Assembly: GCF_000620045.1 (NCBI RefSeq)
Contig: NZ_JHVH01000020.1
Coordinates: forward strand, 1-64,000
Reading direction: 5' to 3'
Origin: Halomonas halodenitrificans DSM 735
GTDB taxonomy: Bacteria > Pseudomonadota > Gammaproteobacteria > Pseudomonadales > Halomonadaceae
DNA length: 64,000 nt
A program made the position numbers and the translations under genes. Shown here one piece after another: positions 9,809 to 19,132 of the stretch. Below the pieces are notes generated by a model, which was not told the origin of the DNA, did no database searches, and saw only the letters and a program-made list of their open reading frames with translations. Within the stretch, counting starts at the first letter, position 1, and each line of letters starts with the position of its first letter.

Positions 9809-9842
9809 GCTCGGCGCTCGGCGCTCGGCGCTCGGCGCTCGG
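9809..9842. repeat. Short tandem repeat, GCTCGGC unit, almost five copies
   Basis: Four full copies of the seven-base unit GCTCGGC and a final GCTCGG run from 9809 to 9842. They end two bases before the ppsR stop codon. A different tandem repeat containing the same GCTCGG core lies on the other side of ppsR at 10761-10800. This looks like a slippage-prone array and not a regulatory site. Confidence 0.9.
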
Positions 9843-9844
9843 TC

Positions 9845-10678
9845 TCAGCGGGGTGAAAACCGCCGCGTCAGCCCCATTTCGGCGATCATCCGGGTGGAGA
9901 TTTCCTCCACCGAGAAGCGGGTGGTGTCGATAAAGGGGATATGCAGCTGGCGGTAGAGCCCCTCGGCCTGGCCCACTTCCTGAAGACACTGGTCCATGGA
10001 GCTGTAGCGGCTGTTGGGGCGGCGCTCGTGGCGGATCGCCGCGAGTCGTCTGGCATCGATGGTCAGGCCGAACAGCTTGTGATGGTGGGGTGCCAGCACC
10101 TTGGGTATCTTGAGGCTGCCGTCCTCGTCGAGGTCGTCCTCGGTCAGCGGATAGTTGGCCGCCCGGATGCCGAATTGCAGCGCCAGATAGAGCGAGGTGG
10201 GGGTCTTGCCACAGCGTGATACGCCGATCAGGATCACGTCGGCCTTGTCGTACTGGTGAGTGCGCGCACCATCGTCATTGTCCAGGGCAAAGTGCACCGA
10301 CTGGATACGGTCCATATAGGCCTCATCCTTGCCGATGGAGTGGGTGCGGCCCACGGTGTAGCTGGAGTGGGTCTTGAGTTCCTGTTCCAGAGGCGCGAGG
10401 AAGGTCGAGAAGATATCGATATTGAAGCCTTCCGAGTCGCTGATGATCTGGCGGATTTCGCTATCGACGATGGTGTCGATGATGATCGGCACTTCGCCGT
10501 CGCGCACCGCCACGCCGTTGATGATCTCCACCAGGCCGTGGGCCTTCTCGAGGGTGTCGATATAGGGTTTGGTCATCATGCGTATCTCGACGTTCTCGAA
10601 CTGTGCCAGCAGGCTGCGGCCCAGGCTCTCGGCGGTGATGCCGGTGCCGTCGGAGATAAAGAAGGCGGTGCGGGTCAT
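9845..10678 (-). CDS. ppsR: PEP synthetase regulatory protein (bifunctional kinase/pyrophosphorylase)
   Basis: PpsR (DUF299) switches PEP synthase off by ADP-dependent phosphorylation of a threonine next to its catalytic histidine, and on again by phosphate-dependent dephosphorylation. The protein is 277 residues and starts [18 protein letters not shown]. The nucleotide motif [15 protein letters not shown] is intact, and [10 protein letters not shown] is present further on. It is transcribed divergently from ppsA, its target, across a 531-base gap. This is the usual arrangement in gammaproteobacteria and supports both assignments. Confidence 0.95.
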   Translation of the reverse strand: MTRTAFFISDGTGITAESLGRSLLAQFENVEIRMMTKPYIDTLEKAHGLVEIINGVAVRDGEVPIIIDTIVDSEIRQIISDSEGFNIDIFSTFLAPLEQELKTHSSYTVGRTHSIGKDEAYMDRIQSVHFALDNDDGARTHQYDKADVILIGVSRCGKTPTSLYLALQFGIRAANYPLTEDDLDEDGSLKIPKVLAPHHHKLFGLTIDARRLAAIRHERRPNSRYSSMDQCLQEVGQAEGLYRQLHIPFIDTTRFSVEEISTRMIAEMGLTRRFSPR

Positions 10679-10760
10679 GGTGGGATCGCTTGGTCGACAA
10701 AAGCCCCATTGTCGGCCTCCATGCCTCCCGCGACAAGCCGCCCCCCAGTGCTATCGCAGA

Positions 10761-10800
10761 TAGCTCGGTAGCTCGGTAGCTCGGTAGCTCGGTAGCTCGG
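10761..10800. repeat. Short tandem repeat, TAGCTCGG unit, exactly five copies
   Basis: Five perfect copies of the eight-base unit TAGCTCGG end exactly where repeat copy B begins at 10801. Perfect copies suggest recent slippage or conversion. The core GCTCGG is shared with the array at 9809-9842. Confidence 0.92.
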
Positions 10801-10990
10801 GGCTGATCTGGCGACAAGCCTTCGAGGAGGCGCTGTGAATACGTCCTTGTACGCTACCGACGCCCTGCTTCGCTCTCGCGTCCTGCTCCGCTTGCAGGAC
10901 CGGTGCTGGCCATCCATGGCCAGCCCGTTCGAAGCCGTGCTTCTCACCCCTGGTGTAGGACCTCCTCTACGGCTTATCCCCAGCGCACCC
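10801..10990 (+). repeat. Structured dispersed repeat, copy B
   Basis: This is the second copy of the block described at 8311-8499, in the opposite orientation, about 2.3 kb away. The hairpin at 10905-10924 (GCTGGCCA, loop TCCA, TGGCCAGC) corresponds to GCGGGCCA/TGGCCCGC in copy A. The hairpin at 10931-10943 (GAAGC, CGT, GCTTC) corresponds to GGAGC/GCTCC. In both, a base change on one arm is matched by the complementary change on the other. The remaining stretch 10991-11209 holds the ppsA leader; I see no convincing promoter hexamers there. Confidence 0.75.
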
Positions 10991-11209
10991 TGGGTTCCGG
11001 TAATTGTCATAGCCCTGACGGCAGCCCGGCGCCACTCATGCTCGTGCAGCGGACTACAGGATGAGGCGGAAAGTGGGCGCTGTTGTAAAAATCCTCCAGT
11101 GACTTCGCTATTAGACCAATGGCGAATATGGCCATCGCTTGGTAGAGTCGCCAGCATTCCGTCGTGTCCGTCGGCATGACGCATCTTCGTCGCAAGCCAA
11201 GGGGGTCCC

Positions 11210-13594
11210 GTGGACGATTACATTCTGTGGTTCGATGAGTTGGGCATGGATGATGTCGAGCGTGTGGGGGGCAAGAACGCCTCTCTCGGCGAGATGATCT
11301 CCAACCTGGCCGGTGCCGGTGTTACCGTGCCCGGCGGCTTTGCCACCACTGCCCACGCCTACCGCGAATTTCTCTCCCACGAGGGCCTCAACGAGCGCAT
11401 CAATCAGGCACTGGCGACCCTGGACGTGGACGACGTCGCCGAGCTGTCGCGTGTCGGTGCCCAGATTCGCCAGTGGGTGATCGACACCCCGCTGCCGCCG
11501 GTCTTCGAGGAGCACCTGCGCAGCGCCTACGATACGTTGCTCGCCCGGCACCCCAACCTCAAGGCGGCGGTGCGTTCCTCGGCCACCGCCGAGGATCTGC
11601 CCGACGCCTCCTTCGCCGGCCAGCAGGAGACCTTCCTCAACATCGAGGGCTTCGACAACATCAAGCGTGCCGTCCACGAGGTGTTTGCCTCGCTGTTCAA
11701 CGACCGCGCCATCTCCTATCGCGTGCACCGCGGCTACGCCCACGAGAACGTGGCGCTCTCCGCCGGCGTTCAGAAAATGGTGCGTTCCGAGACCGGGGCC
11801 GCCGGGGTGATGTTCACTCTCGACACCGAGTCGGGCTACCGCGATGCGGTTTTCGTCACCGCCTCCTGGGGCCTCGGCGAGACCGTGGTACAGGGGTCGG
11901 TGAACCCCGACGAATTCTACGTTCACAAGCCGACACTCGCCGCCGGCCGGCCCGCCGTGCTGCGCCGCAACCTGGGCTCCAAGCTCATCAAGATGGTCTA
12001 TGGTCAGGAGGCCAGCGCCGGCAAGTCGGTGGAAACCGTGGACGTGCCGCTCAAGGAGCGGGGGCGCTTCTGCGTCGATGATGAGCAGGTGATGGCGCTG
12101 GCCCGCCAGGCGGTCACCATCGAGGAGCACTATCAGCGGCCCATGGATATCGAGTGGGCCCTGGATGGCGACGACGGCGAGCTCTATATCGTTCAAGCAC
12201 GCCCCGAGACCGTGGTCTCCCAGCAGCAGGGCGGCCAGCTCGAGCGTTTCCAGCTCAAGGAGAAGGGACGCAACCTGGTCACCGGCCGTGCCATCGGCCA
12301 ACGCATCGGTAGCGGTACGGTCAAGGTGGTCTTCTCGCCGGATGACATGGAGAAGGTCAACACCGGCGACGTGCTGGTCACCGACATGACCGATCCCGAT
12401 TGGGAGCCGATCATGAAGCGTGCCTCGGCCATCGTGACCAATCGTGGCGGCCGGACCTGCCATGCGGCGATCATCGCCCGGGAACTGGGCATCCCGGCGG
12501 TGGTGGGCTGCGGTGATGCCACCGAAGTACTCGCCGATGGCCGTGACGTCACCGTCTCCTGTGCCGAGGGCGACGCCGGTCATGTCTACGAAGGGTTGCT
12601 GGAGTTCGATCGCCAGGTCACCAGTGTCGATGCCATGCCCGAGATCCCCTTCAAGATCATGATGAACGTCGGCAACCCCGACCGTGCCTTCGGTTTCGCG
12701 AGTCTGCCCAATGCCGGTGTGGGCCTGGCGCGCCTGGAGTTCATCATCAACCGCATGATCGGCGTGCACCCCAAGGCACTGCTCGACTACGACACCCTGC
12801 CCGAGGATCTGCAGCAGACCATCGACCTGCGCACCGCCGGCTACAACAGCCCGGTGGAGTTCTACGTCGACAAGCTGGTGGAGGGCATCTCCACCCTGGC
12901 CGCGGCCTTCTATCCCGAGCGGGTTATCGTGCGCCTGTCGGACTTCAAGTCCAACGAGTACGAGAACCTGATCGGCGGCAAGCTCTACGAGCCGGGTGAA
13001 GAGAACCCGATGCTGGGCTTCCGCGGGGCATCACGCTACGTCTCCGATACCTTCCGCGAGTGCTTCGAGCTGGAGTGCCGTGCCCTCAAGCGGGTTCGCG
13101 AGGAGATGGGCCTGGATAACGTCGAGATCATGGTGCCCTTCGTGCGCACCACCGAGGAGGCCAGCGAGGTGATCGACCTGCTGGCCGCCAACGGCCTCAA
13201 GCGCGGTGGCTCCGAAGATCCCCAGGGCCTCAAGGTCATCATGATGTGCGAGCTGCCGGCCAACGCCCTGCTCGCCGAGGAGTTCCTGGCGTATTTCGAC
13301 GGCTTCTCCATCGGCTCCAACGACCTGACCCAGCTTACCCTGGGGCTGGATCGTGACTCCGGTATCGTGGCGCATCTGTTCGAGGAGCGAAATCCGGCGG
13401 TGAAGAAGCTGCTGGCCATGGCCATCCAGGCCTGCAAGGCCCAGGGCAAGTATATCGGTATCTGTGGCCAGGGCCCTTCGGACCATCCCGATCTGGCCAA
13501 GTGGTTGATGGAACAGGGGATCGACTCGGTATCGCTCAACCCCGATGCCGTGCTCGAGACCTGGTTCATGCTGGCCGGGGAAACGCTGGGCTAG
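11210..13594 (+). CDS. ppsA: Phosphoenolpyruvate synthase
   Basis: PpsA makes PEP, AMP and phosphate from pyruvate and ATP for gluconeogenesis. The 794-residue protein has the ATP-grasp domain first ([36 protein letters not shown]). The mobile phosphohistidine domain follows with [21 protein letters not shown]; its threonine next to the histidine is the PpsR target. The C-terminal PEP/pyruvate barrel ends with [18 protein letters not shown] and ICGQGPSD. The start is GTG at 11210, with AAGGGGG a few bases before it. Length and order match the family. It is divergent from ppsR. Confidence 0.97.
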   Translation: MDDYILWFDELGMDDVERVGGKNASLGEMISNLAGAGVTVPGGFATTAHAYREFLSHEGLNERINQALATLDVDDVAELSRVGAQIRQWVIDTPLPPVFEEHLRSAYDTLLARHPNLKAAVRSSATAEDLPDASFAGQQETFLNIEGFDNIKRAVHEVFASLFNDRAISYRVHRGYAHENVALSAGVQKMVRSETGAAGVMFTLDTESGYRDAVFVTASWGLGETVVQGSVNPDEFYVHKPTLAAGRPAVLRRNLGSKLIKMVYGQEASAGKSVETVDVPLKERGRFCVDDEQVMALARQAVTIEEHYQRPMDIEWALDGDDGELYIVQARPETVVSQQQGGQLERFQLKEKGRNLVTGRAIGQRIGSGTVKVVFSPDDMEKVNTGDVLVTDMTDPDWEPIMKRASAIVTNRGGRTCHAAIIARELGIPAVVGCGDATEVLADGRDVTVSCAEGDAGHVYEGLLEFDRQVTSVDAMPEIPFKIMMNVGNPDRAFGFASLPNAGVGLARLEFIINRMIGVHPKALLDYDTLPEDLQQTIDLRTAGYNSPVEFYVDKLVEGISTLAAAFYPERVIVRLSDFKSNEYENLIGGKLYEPGEENPMLGFRGASRYVSDTFRECFELECRALKRVREEMGLDNVEIMVPFVRTTEEASEVIDLLAANGLKRGGSEDPQGLKVIMMCELPANALLAEEFLAYFDGFSIGSNDLTQLTLGLDRDSGIVAHLFEERNPAVKKLLAMAIQACKAQGKYIGICGQGPSDHPDLAKWLMEQGIDSVSLNPDAVLETWFMLAGETLG

Positions 13595-13617
13595 CCCGCG
13601 CCGGTTGACGGACAGGC

Positions 13618-13653
13618 AAGACGCCCGGCCGACTCCCCTCGGCCGGGCGTCTT
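13618..13653 (+). terminator. Intrinsic terminator after ppsA
   Basis: A long stem (AAGACGCCCGGCCGA against TCGGCCGGGCGTCTT) closes a six-base CTCCCC loop and is followed by TTCGTCT. It starts about 23 bases after the ppsA stop. Confidence 0.9.
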
Positions 13654-13708
13654 TCGTCTATGCTGTCAGACTCTCTTACGTCAATCATCGCGACAAGGAG
13701 CTCGTCCC

Positions 13709-15553
13709 ATGCGCGTTCGACCCACCGCTCTTCCCTGGCGTCAGCGGCTGCTGACGCTGACCGCCGCCTTGAGCCTCGGCCTGCCGCTTACCGCCCTGAG
13801 CGAGACGGCGTTTGAATACCAGCGTCCGGATATCTCGCCTGAAACCAGCTCCGGCAATGAAGAGAAGCCCGGTTGGTCCACCCAGGAGTTCGCCGTGGCC
13901 GCGGCTAACCCCCTGGCTACCGATGCCGGCTACCAGATCCTCAAGGCGGGAGGTTCGGCCATCGATGCGGCCATCGCAGTACAGATGGTGCTGACCCTGG
14001 TCGAGCCCCAGTCCAGCGGCATCGGCGGCGGTTCCTTTCTGGTGTACTACGATGGGGAGGAGGTCAGGGCCTATGACGGTCGCGAGACCGCTCCCGCCTC
14101 GGTGGATGAAACCCTCTTCCTGGACGGGGACGACGAGCCCCTGGCGTTCATGAAGGCGGTGGCCAGTGGCCGCTCCGTCGGCGTGCCCGGCACCCTGCGC
14201 ATGCTGGAGATGGCCCACGGGGCCCACGGCAAGCTGCCCTGGGCCAAGCTCTTCGAGCCGGCCATTACCCTGGCCGATGAAGGCTTTCCCGTGAGTCCGC
14301 GGCTGCACCAGAGCATCGCCGCCACCGATGCCCTGCGGGATGACGAGCATGCGGCAGAGTACTACTACACAGAAGAGGGCGAGCCGCTGCCGCAAGGGCA
14401 TCGACTCACGAACCCGGCGCTCGCCGTGACCCTCGAGAAGATCGCCGCCGAGAAAAGCCCGGCGCTGCATACCGGCAAGGTGGCCGAGGATATCGTGGCT
14501 CGGGTCCGCCACCATCCCGATATCACCGGTACCTTGAGCCTCGAGGACATGGCGACCTATCGAGCGCTGGAACGCGACCCGCTCTGTACCGACTGGCGCG
14601 CCTATCGAGTCTGCGGCTTTCCGCCACCTTCCTCGGGTCACCTGACCGTGATGCAGATTCTCGGCACCCTGGAGAAGTTGCCCGCTCTCGAGGTCGCGCT
14701 GGACGACGGGCTTCCCGACGTCGACTGGCTGCACCGTTTCCTCGAGGCATCGCGGCTGGCCTTCGCCGATCGTGGGCGCTATATCGCCGATCCGGACTTC
14801 GTCGAGGCGCCCGGAGGCGACTGGTCGCTGATGCTGGCGCCTGAGTACCTGGAAGAGCGTGCCGAGCTGATCGAGGCGGAGCAGAGCATGGGCAGCGGTG
14901 GCGCCAGCCCGGGCAATCCCGGTACCTTGTCCACCGCCTGGGCCGTGCAGCCAACGCAGCCGGAATACGGTACCAGCCATATCAGCATCGTCGACGCCCA
15001 GGGCAATGCCCTGGCCATGACCAGCTCCATCGAGCAGGCCTTCGGCGCGCGAATCCTCTCCGATGGCGGTACCGACCTGCGGGGCGGCTTCATGCTCAAC
15101 AACGAGCTGACAGACTTCTCCTTTAGCCCCACGAACGACGCCGGCACACCCATCGCCAACCGGGTGGAGCCGGGCAAGCGCCCGCGCTCGAGCATGAGCC
15201 CGACGCTGGTCTTCGAACGCGAGGGTGACCAGCGAGGCGAGCTGGTGGCGAGCCTCGGCTCCCCGGGGGGCGCGGCGATCATCCACTACACCGCCCGCTC
15301 GTTGGTGGCCATGCTCGACTGGGGGCTGAATGCCCAGCAGGCGCTGGATCTGCCCCACGCCATCACCCTGGGCGGGTCGGTCTACCTGGAAGCGGGTCGC
15401 TTCCCGTCGGCCATCCAGCAGGCGCTTCGCGAGCGGGGTCATGACGTGGAGGAAAGAGAGCTGACCAGTGGCCTGCAGGCGATCCAGCGGACCGATGAAG
15501 GCTTCTTCGGCGGCGCCGACCCCCGCCGCGAAGGGGTGGTGATGGGGGATTAA
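13709..15553 (+). CDS. ggt: Gamma-glutamyltransferase (periplasmic)
   Basis: GGT is an Ntn-hydrolase that splits and transfers the gamma-glutamyl group of glutathione in the periplasm. The 614-residue precursor has a signal peptide (basic start, hydrophobic core, cut near ALSETA). The N-terminal subunit shows ANPLATDAGYQILKAGGSAIDAAIA, SSGIGGGSF and DGRETAP. Self-cleavage should occur before T422 in YGTSHISIVD, which becomes the nucleophile. LNNELTDFSF, GKRPRSSMSPT and GSPGG in the small subunit bind substrate. AAGGAG stands before the ATG. Its stop overlaps the stop of the convergent GDPD gene. Confidence 0.95.
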   Translation: MRVRPTALPWRQRLLTLTAALSLGLPLTALSETAFEYQRPDISPETSSGNEEKPGWSTQEFAVAAANPLATDAGYQILKAGGSAIDAAIAVQMVLTLVEPQSSGIGGGSFLVYYDGEEVRAYDGRETAPASVDETLFLDGDDEPLAFMKAVASGRSVGVPGTLRMLEMAHGAHGKLPWAKLFEPAITLADEGFPVSPRLHQSIAATDALRDDEHAAEYYYTEEGEPLPQGHRLTNPALAVTLEKIAAEKSPALHTGKVAEDIVARVRHHPDITGTLSLEDMATYRALERDPLCTDWRAYRVCGFPPPSSGHLTVMQILGTLEKLPALEVALDDGLPDVDWLHRFLEASRLAFADRGRYIADPDFVEAPGGDWSLMLAPEYLEERAELIEAEQSMGSGGASPGNPGTLSTAWAVQPTQPEYGTSHISIVDAQGNALAMTSSIEQAFGARILSDGGTDLRGGFMLNNELTDFSFSPTNDAGTPIANRVEPGKRPRSSMSPTLVFEREGDQRGELVASLGSPGGAAIIHYTARSLVAMLDWGLNAQQALDLPHAITLGGSVYLEAGRFPSAIQQALRERGHDVEERELTSGLQAIQRTDEGFFGGADPRREGVVMGD

Positions 15554-17448
15554 TGGCGTAACCAGTTATGCAGCTTGATCAGCAGAAGGGCACCATCGCC
15601 GAGCTCCCGGCGTTCGGCGACCAGCCTGGCGAGCCGGGCCGGGTGGTCGGTGATAATGGCGTCAACGCCCAGGTCGATCAGCTGTGACATCCGGGCGCGG
15701 CTGTTGGTCGTCCAGGCATGGAGCTCGTAGCCATAGTCTGCCGCCAGCCTGACCTCGCGCTCGTCGATGCGATTATGGCGCAGCCCCAGGGCGTCCAGGT
15801 GTCGGCGCTCCAGGGAGCCGGGCAGGATCAGCTGGGCCAGCAGGGTCACGCGCAGCTCGGGGTGGCCCGATTGAATCACGCGGGCCAGCCTGGGCGAGGT
15901 GGTCGCCAGGCGGGTCTCGGCGGCGACATCGGGGTTGCCGCAGGCCCGCACCGCCGTGGGCGCCCGGGTCGTGTCCGCCACCGCTTCCGCCAGGCAGCGC
16001 AGGCGTTCGGCCCGCTCGGCATCGAGGGCGGCGACCACCGCCTCCACCAGCGCCGCCTCACGGCCGAGGTCGGTCTTCAGGTCGATCATCAGGCCGCTGC
16101 GGCCCCGCACCGCGGCCAGGGCCTCATCCAGGCCGGGAATCGATTCCCCCACATAGGCGTCGCCGAACCAGCTGCCGACATCGACGTTGGCCAGCGCCTC
16201 GCGGTCGAGCTTGCCCAGCCGCCGAGGATCGCCGGCCAGGCGCTGCAGGCTGCTGTCGTGATAGATCACCACCTGATTGTCCCGCGTCAGGCGTACGTCG
16301 AGCTCGACCATGTCCGCGCCATCCTCCAGGGCGTGATGGATCGCCGGCAGGGTGTTCTCGGGGGCATCCAGGGAGCTGCCGCGGTGGGCGATGATTGTCA
16401 CCTCGTCGTGCAACGTGAAGCTGTTGACGATCAGCCACGCCTGCCACAGCGCAAACAGCACCACACCCAGTTCTACCCCCCAGGCCAGGCGCCCCGGGTG
16501 GGCATCGCGGGGGGGCGGGATCGGCCGTGGCTCGCGATGGGTCAGGCGCCGGTAGAGACTCGCCGAGAGCAGGGCGTTGGCGGCGATTCCGGCGAAGGTG
16601 ATGGCCAGGGTCAGCAGTACATAGGCGGTCAGGTAGGCCAGGGTGGCCGGCACCAGCACGGCGTTGCGCTCGGGCAGCCACCACAGCAGCGGGCTGAACA
16701 GCCGGTCGAAGATCAGGGTCGTCAGGACCGGCAGGAGGAAGATCAGCGCCAGCAGGGCGAGGGTGGTCACGGCGATAAAGCGCCGGCGGCCGCGGGTCAG
16801 CTCGCCGCTACGCGTCAGGGCCCGACGCGGCGACAGCGCCTCCAGCGCCACCAGGGGCAGCGCCAGTATCCAGCGCACGTAAAGCGTGGCGGCGAGCCAG
16901 GCCCAGCCCGCCACCAGCGGCAGGGCCAGGGCGAGGAACTGCCACAGCGCCGCGGGGCGAACGCGTTGCACATAGTAGGGGTCGAGATCCCCCAGCAGGA
17001 CGCCATACAGCCAGACCAGGCCGATGGCGACCGGCAGCACCAGCAGCAGGTGAGTGCCCACCTGGATCACGACCAGGCCGGCCAGCGCCGGGAGGCGATG
17101 CACGGACCACCATAATGCCTCGAGGGCGAGGCGCAGGTGACGGTCCCGCGGGCGAGCTGCCACCAGGATCATGCCCGCCTGCTGCAGGTAGAGCACCAGG
17201 AAGGCGAGTCCAATGGCGGCCAGCAGCCACAGCGCCCCGCCAGGGGTCAGCAGCAGGTCGAGCAGCTCGGCGCCGCTGATGACCGTGCGCCCGAAGCGGC
17301 CCACGAACCCGGCCAGGCTCCAGGCCACCGCCGGCAGCAGCAGGCTGGAGGCCAGCAGGGTGAAGAAGAGGTGGTAGGCCACCAGGGGGCGAAGATGCTC
17401 CCGCAGGTTATACAGGACATCACGGCTCAGGTTCGCGAACGCCAGCAT
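15550..17448 (-). CDS. Membrane-anchored glycerophosphodiester phosphodiesterase
   Basis: The protein is 632 residues with two parts. Residues 1 to about 330 form a polytopic membrane domain of the GDPD-anchor type (about eight hydrophobic helices). From about 350 on is a GDPD TIM barrel: IIAHRGSSLDAPENT, DMVELDVRLTRDNQVVIYHD (metal and acid-base residues) and a C-terminal HAWTTNS...GVDAIITDHP. It hydrolyses glycerophosphodiesters to glycerol-3-phosphate and an alcohol. The catalytic His and Glu/Asp residues are all present. The start lies directly against the stop of the RraA-like gene, so the two form an operon read leftward. Confidence 0.93.
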   Translation of the reverse strand: MLAFANLSRDVLYNLREHLRPLVAYHLFFTLLASSLLLPAVAWSLAGFVGRFGRTVISGAELLDLLLTPGGALWLLAAIGLAFLVLYLQQAGMILVAARPRDRHLRLALEALWWSVHRLPALAGLVVIQVGTHLLLVLPVAIGLVWLYGVLLGDLDPYYVQRVRPAALWQFLALALPLVAGWAWLAATLYVRWILALPLVALEALSPRRALTRSGELTRGRRRFIAVTTLALLALIFLLPVLTTLIFDRLFSPLLWWLPERNAVLVPATLAYLTAYVLLTLAITFAGIAANALLSASLYRRLTHREPRPIPPPRDAHPGRLAWGVELGVVLFALWQAWLIVNSFTLHDEVTIIAHRGSSLDAPENTLPAIHHALEDGADMVELDVRLTRDNQVVIYHDSSLQRLAGDPRRLGKLDREALANVDVGSWFGDAYVGESIPGLDEALAAVRGRSGLMIDLKTDLGREAALVEAVVAALDAERAERLRCLAEAVADTTRAPTAVRACGNPDVAAETRLATTSPRLARVIQSGHPELRVTLLAQLILPGSLERRHLDALGLRHNRIDEREVRLAADYGYELHAWTTNSRARMSQLIDLGVDAIITDHPARLARLVAERRELGDGALLLIKLHNWLRH

Positions 17449-17934
17449 TTATTCGAGGGGCAGGCGCCGGTCGGCGACCAGGATGCCGTTGTTGTCGGCG
17501 TAGAGCCACTCTCCGGAGGTGAGCGTCGTGCCGGCGAGGGTCACCGGGACATCGCGGCGCCCCTCGCCATGCTTCTCGCTCTTGCGGGGGTGGACCCCGA
17601 TGGCCTGAACGCCCAGTTCGATCTCGGCCAGCACGTCGACATCGCGCACGCAGCCGTACATGACCACGCCGCTCCAGCCGTTGGCGGCGGCCTGTTCGGC
17701 GAGCATATCGCCGAGCATGGCGCAGCGCTGTGATCCGCCGGCGTCCACCACCAGTATCGCGCCGTCACCGGGTTCGGCCACGGCCTGCTTGACCAGGGAG
17801 TTGTCCTCGAAGCACTTGACGGTACGGATCGGGCCGCAGAAGGCCTCGCGGCCACCGACATTGATGAACAGCGGATCGAGGACGCGTACCTCGGGGTGGG
17901 CGTCGCAGATATCCGGGGTGACGATCTGGGCCAC
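17449..17934 (-). CDS. rraA: RraA-family protein (RNase E inhibitor or HMG/oxaloacetate aldolase-type)
   Basis: The protein is 161-162 residues, the normal RraA length. It shows [44 protein letters not shown] and the [25 protein letters not shown] block that carries the family Gly-x-x-Arg-Asp metal and pyruvate site. In enteric bacteria RraA binds and inhibits RNase E; many relatives are class II 4-hydroxy-4-methyl-2-oxoglutarate or oxaloacetate aldolases, and the retained RD motif allows either. The start is GTG at 17934, chosen because AAGGAG stands eight bases before it. An ATG further up would add 30 non-conserved residues. Confidence 0.9.
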   Translation of the reverse strand: MAQIVTPDICDAHPEVRVLDPLFINVGGREAFCGPIRTVKCFEDNSLVKQAVAEPGDGAILVVDAGGSQRCAMLGDMLAEQAAANGWSGVVMYGCVRDVDVLAEIELGVQAIGVHPRKSEKHGEGRRDVPVTLAGTTLTSGEWLYADNNGILVADRRLPLE

Positions 17935-18135
17935 GGCAGGACTCCTTGCTTGATGAGTGAGTCCTGATGATGCCATACCGACCGCCGGAATATCACCGAT
18001 CGAAAGAATGGCCCTGGGGGCCATGGGGCGTCAGGCGCATGGGGATAGCGGCTATGAGACAATGGGAGTCACGAGGCCAGGCTGATGCCAGGCTGGTGTA
18101 GGGTGGTAGGCGGCGAGTGATCGAGGAGCACGACC

Positions 18136-19107
18136 ATGAGCGACGCGGTGCAGGATGAGCGGCGGATACCGGTGGGCATCAGTGCCTGCCTGACGGGCGA
18201 GGAGGTGCGCTATAACGGCGGCCACAAGCGTTCGCGTTATTGCCTGGAGGTGCTGGGCGAGCGCTTCGCCTTCGAGCCGTTCTGCCCCGAGCTGGAGGCG
18301 GGGCTAGGGGTGCCTCGCGAGCCCATCCGCCTGGTCGGCGTCGAGGGGGAGGCGCCCCGGGTGGTGGGCACCCGTAACCCTGAGATGGATGTCACCGAAC
18401 GGCTCTCCACGGTGAGTCGCGAGTTCATCGCTCGCCACCGTCATCTGCGCGGCTTTATCCTGATGAAGGGCTCGCCCAGCTGCGGCCTGGAGCGGGTCAA
18501 GGTCTATCGCCCCGATAATGGCATGCCTAGCCACTCGGATGCCGGGGCCTTCGTGCGCGAGCTGCGCCGCCACTTCCCCGAGCTGCCGCTGGAGGAGGAG
18601 GCGCGCATGAACGACGCCGTGCTGCGCGAGAACTTCATCACCCGGGTCTATGCCTACGACGACTGGCTGCGCCGCGTGGCGGCCGAGCCCAGCTACCATG
18701 AGCTGCTGCAGTTCCATAGCCGCCAGAAGTACCTGCTGATGGCCCATGACGTGGAGGCCTATCGGGCACTGGGACGCTATCTGGCCGAATCCAGCAAGCG
18801 CCCCCTCGAGGCGTCCATGGCCCACTATCTGGAACGCTTCATGGCGGCCCTGTCGACCCCCGCGACGCGCAAGACCCACGCCAATGCCCTGATGCACGTC
18901 TTCGGCTATCTCAAGACGGCGCTGGACGGGGAGACCAAGCAGGACCTGCTGGCGGCCATCGATGACTATCGCCGGGGGCATGTGCACCTGGCGGTGCCCA
19001 TTCGCCTGCTCAATCACTATCTCAAGCGCTACGGCTCCGACTATATTCGTGCCCAGACCTATCTCGACCCGCACCCCTACGAACTGGGCTTGCGCAATAC
19101 CCTCTGA
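18136..19107 (+). CDS. TudS-type (DUF523) [4Fe-4S] desulfidase fused to DUF1722
   Basis: The protein is 323 residues. The first half is DUF523, the family that includes thiouracil/4-thio-UMP desulfidase TudS. Three cysteines expected to hold a [4Fe-4S] cluster are present: C18 in SACLTG, C50 in PFCPE and C116 in SPSCGL. The second half (about 180-315) is DUF1722 (YbgA-like), with LLQFHSRQKYLLMAHD and a final DPHPYELGLRN. Fusions of these two domains are common in gammaproteobacteria, and the role of DUF1722 is not settled. GGAGCACGACC precedes the ATG. A desulfidase role for this protein is inferred from the domain. Confidence 0.88.
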   Translation: MSDAVQDERRIPVGISACLTGEEVRYNGGHKRSRYCLEVLGERFAFEPFCPELEAGLGVPREPIRLVGVEGEAPRVVGTRNPEMDVTERLSTVSREFIARHRHLRGFILMKGSPSCGLERVKVYRPDNGMPSHSDAGAFVRELRRHFPELPLEEEARMNDAVLRENFITRVYAYDDWLRRVAAEPSYHELLQFHSRQKYLLMAHDVEAYRALGRYLAESSKRPLEASMAHYLERFMAALSTPATRKTHANALMHVFGYLKTALDGETKQDLLAAIDDYRRGHVHLAVPIRLLNHYLKRYGSDYIRAQTYLDPHPYELGLRNTL

Positions 19108-19132
19108 CCCGCGGCCTGTCTCGGGAGAGCCT

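Noticed and set aside
10761-10800. CRISPR-like array
   Set aside because: The units are eight bases long with no spacers; it is a simple tandem repeat.
13685-15442. A 585-codon open frame on the minus strand
   Set aside because: It is antisense to ggt, whose signal peptide and catalytic threonine are plain; no family motif is visible in it.
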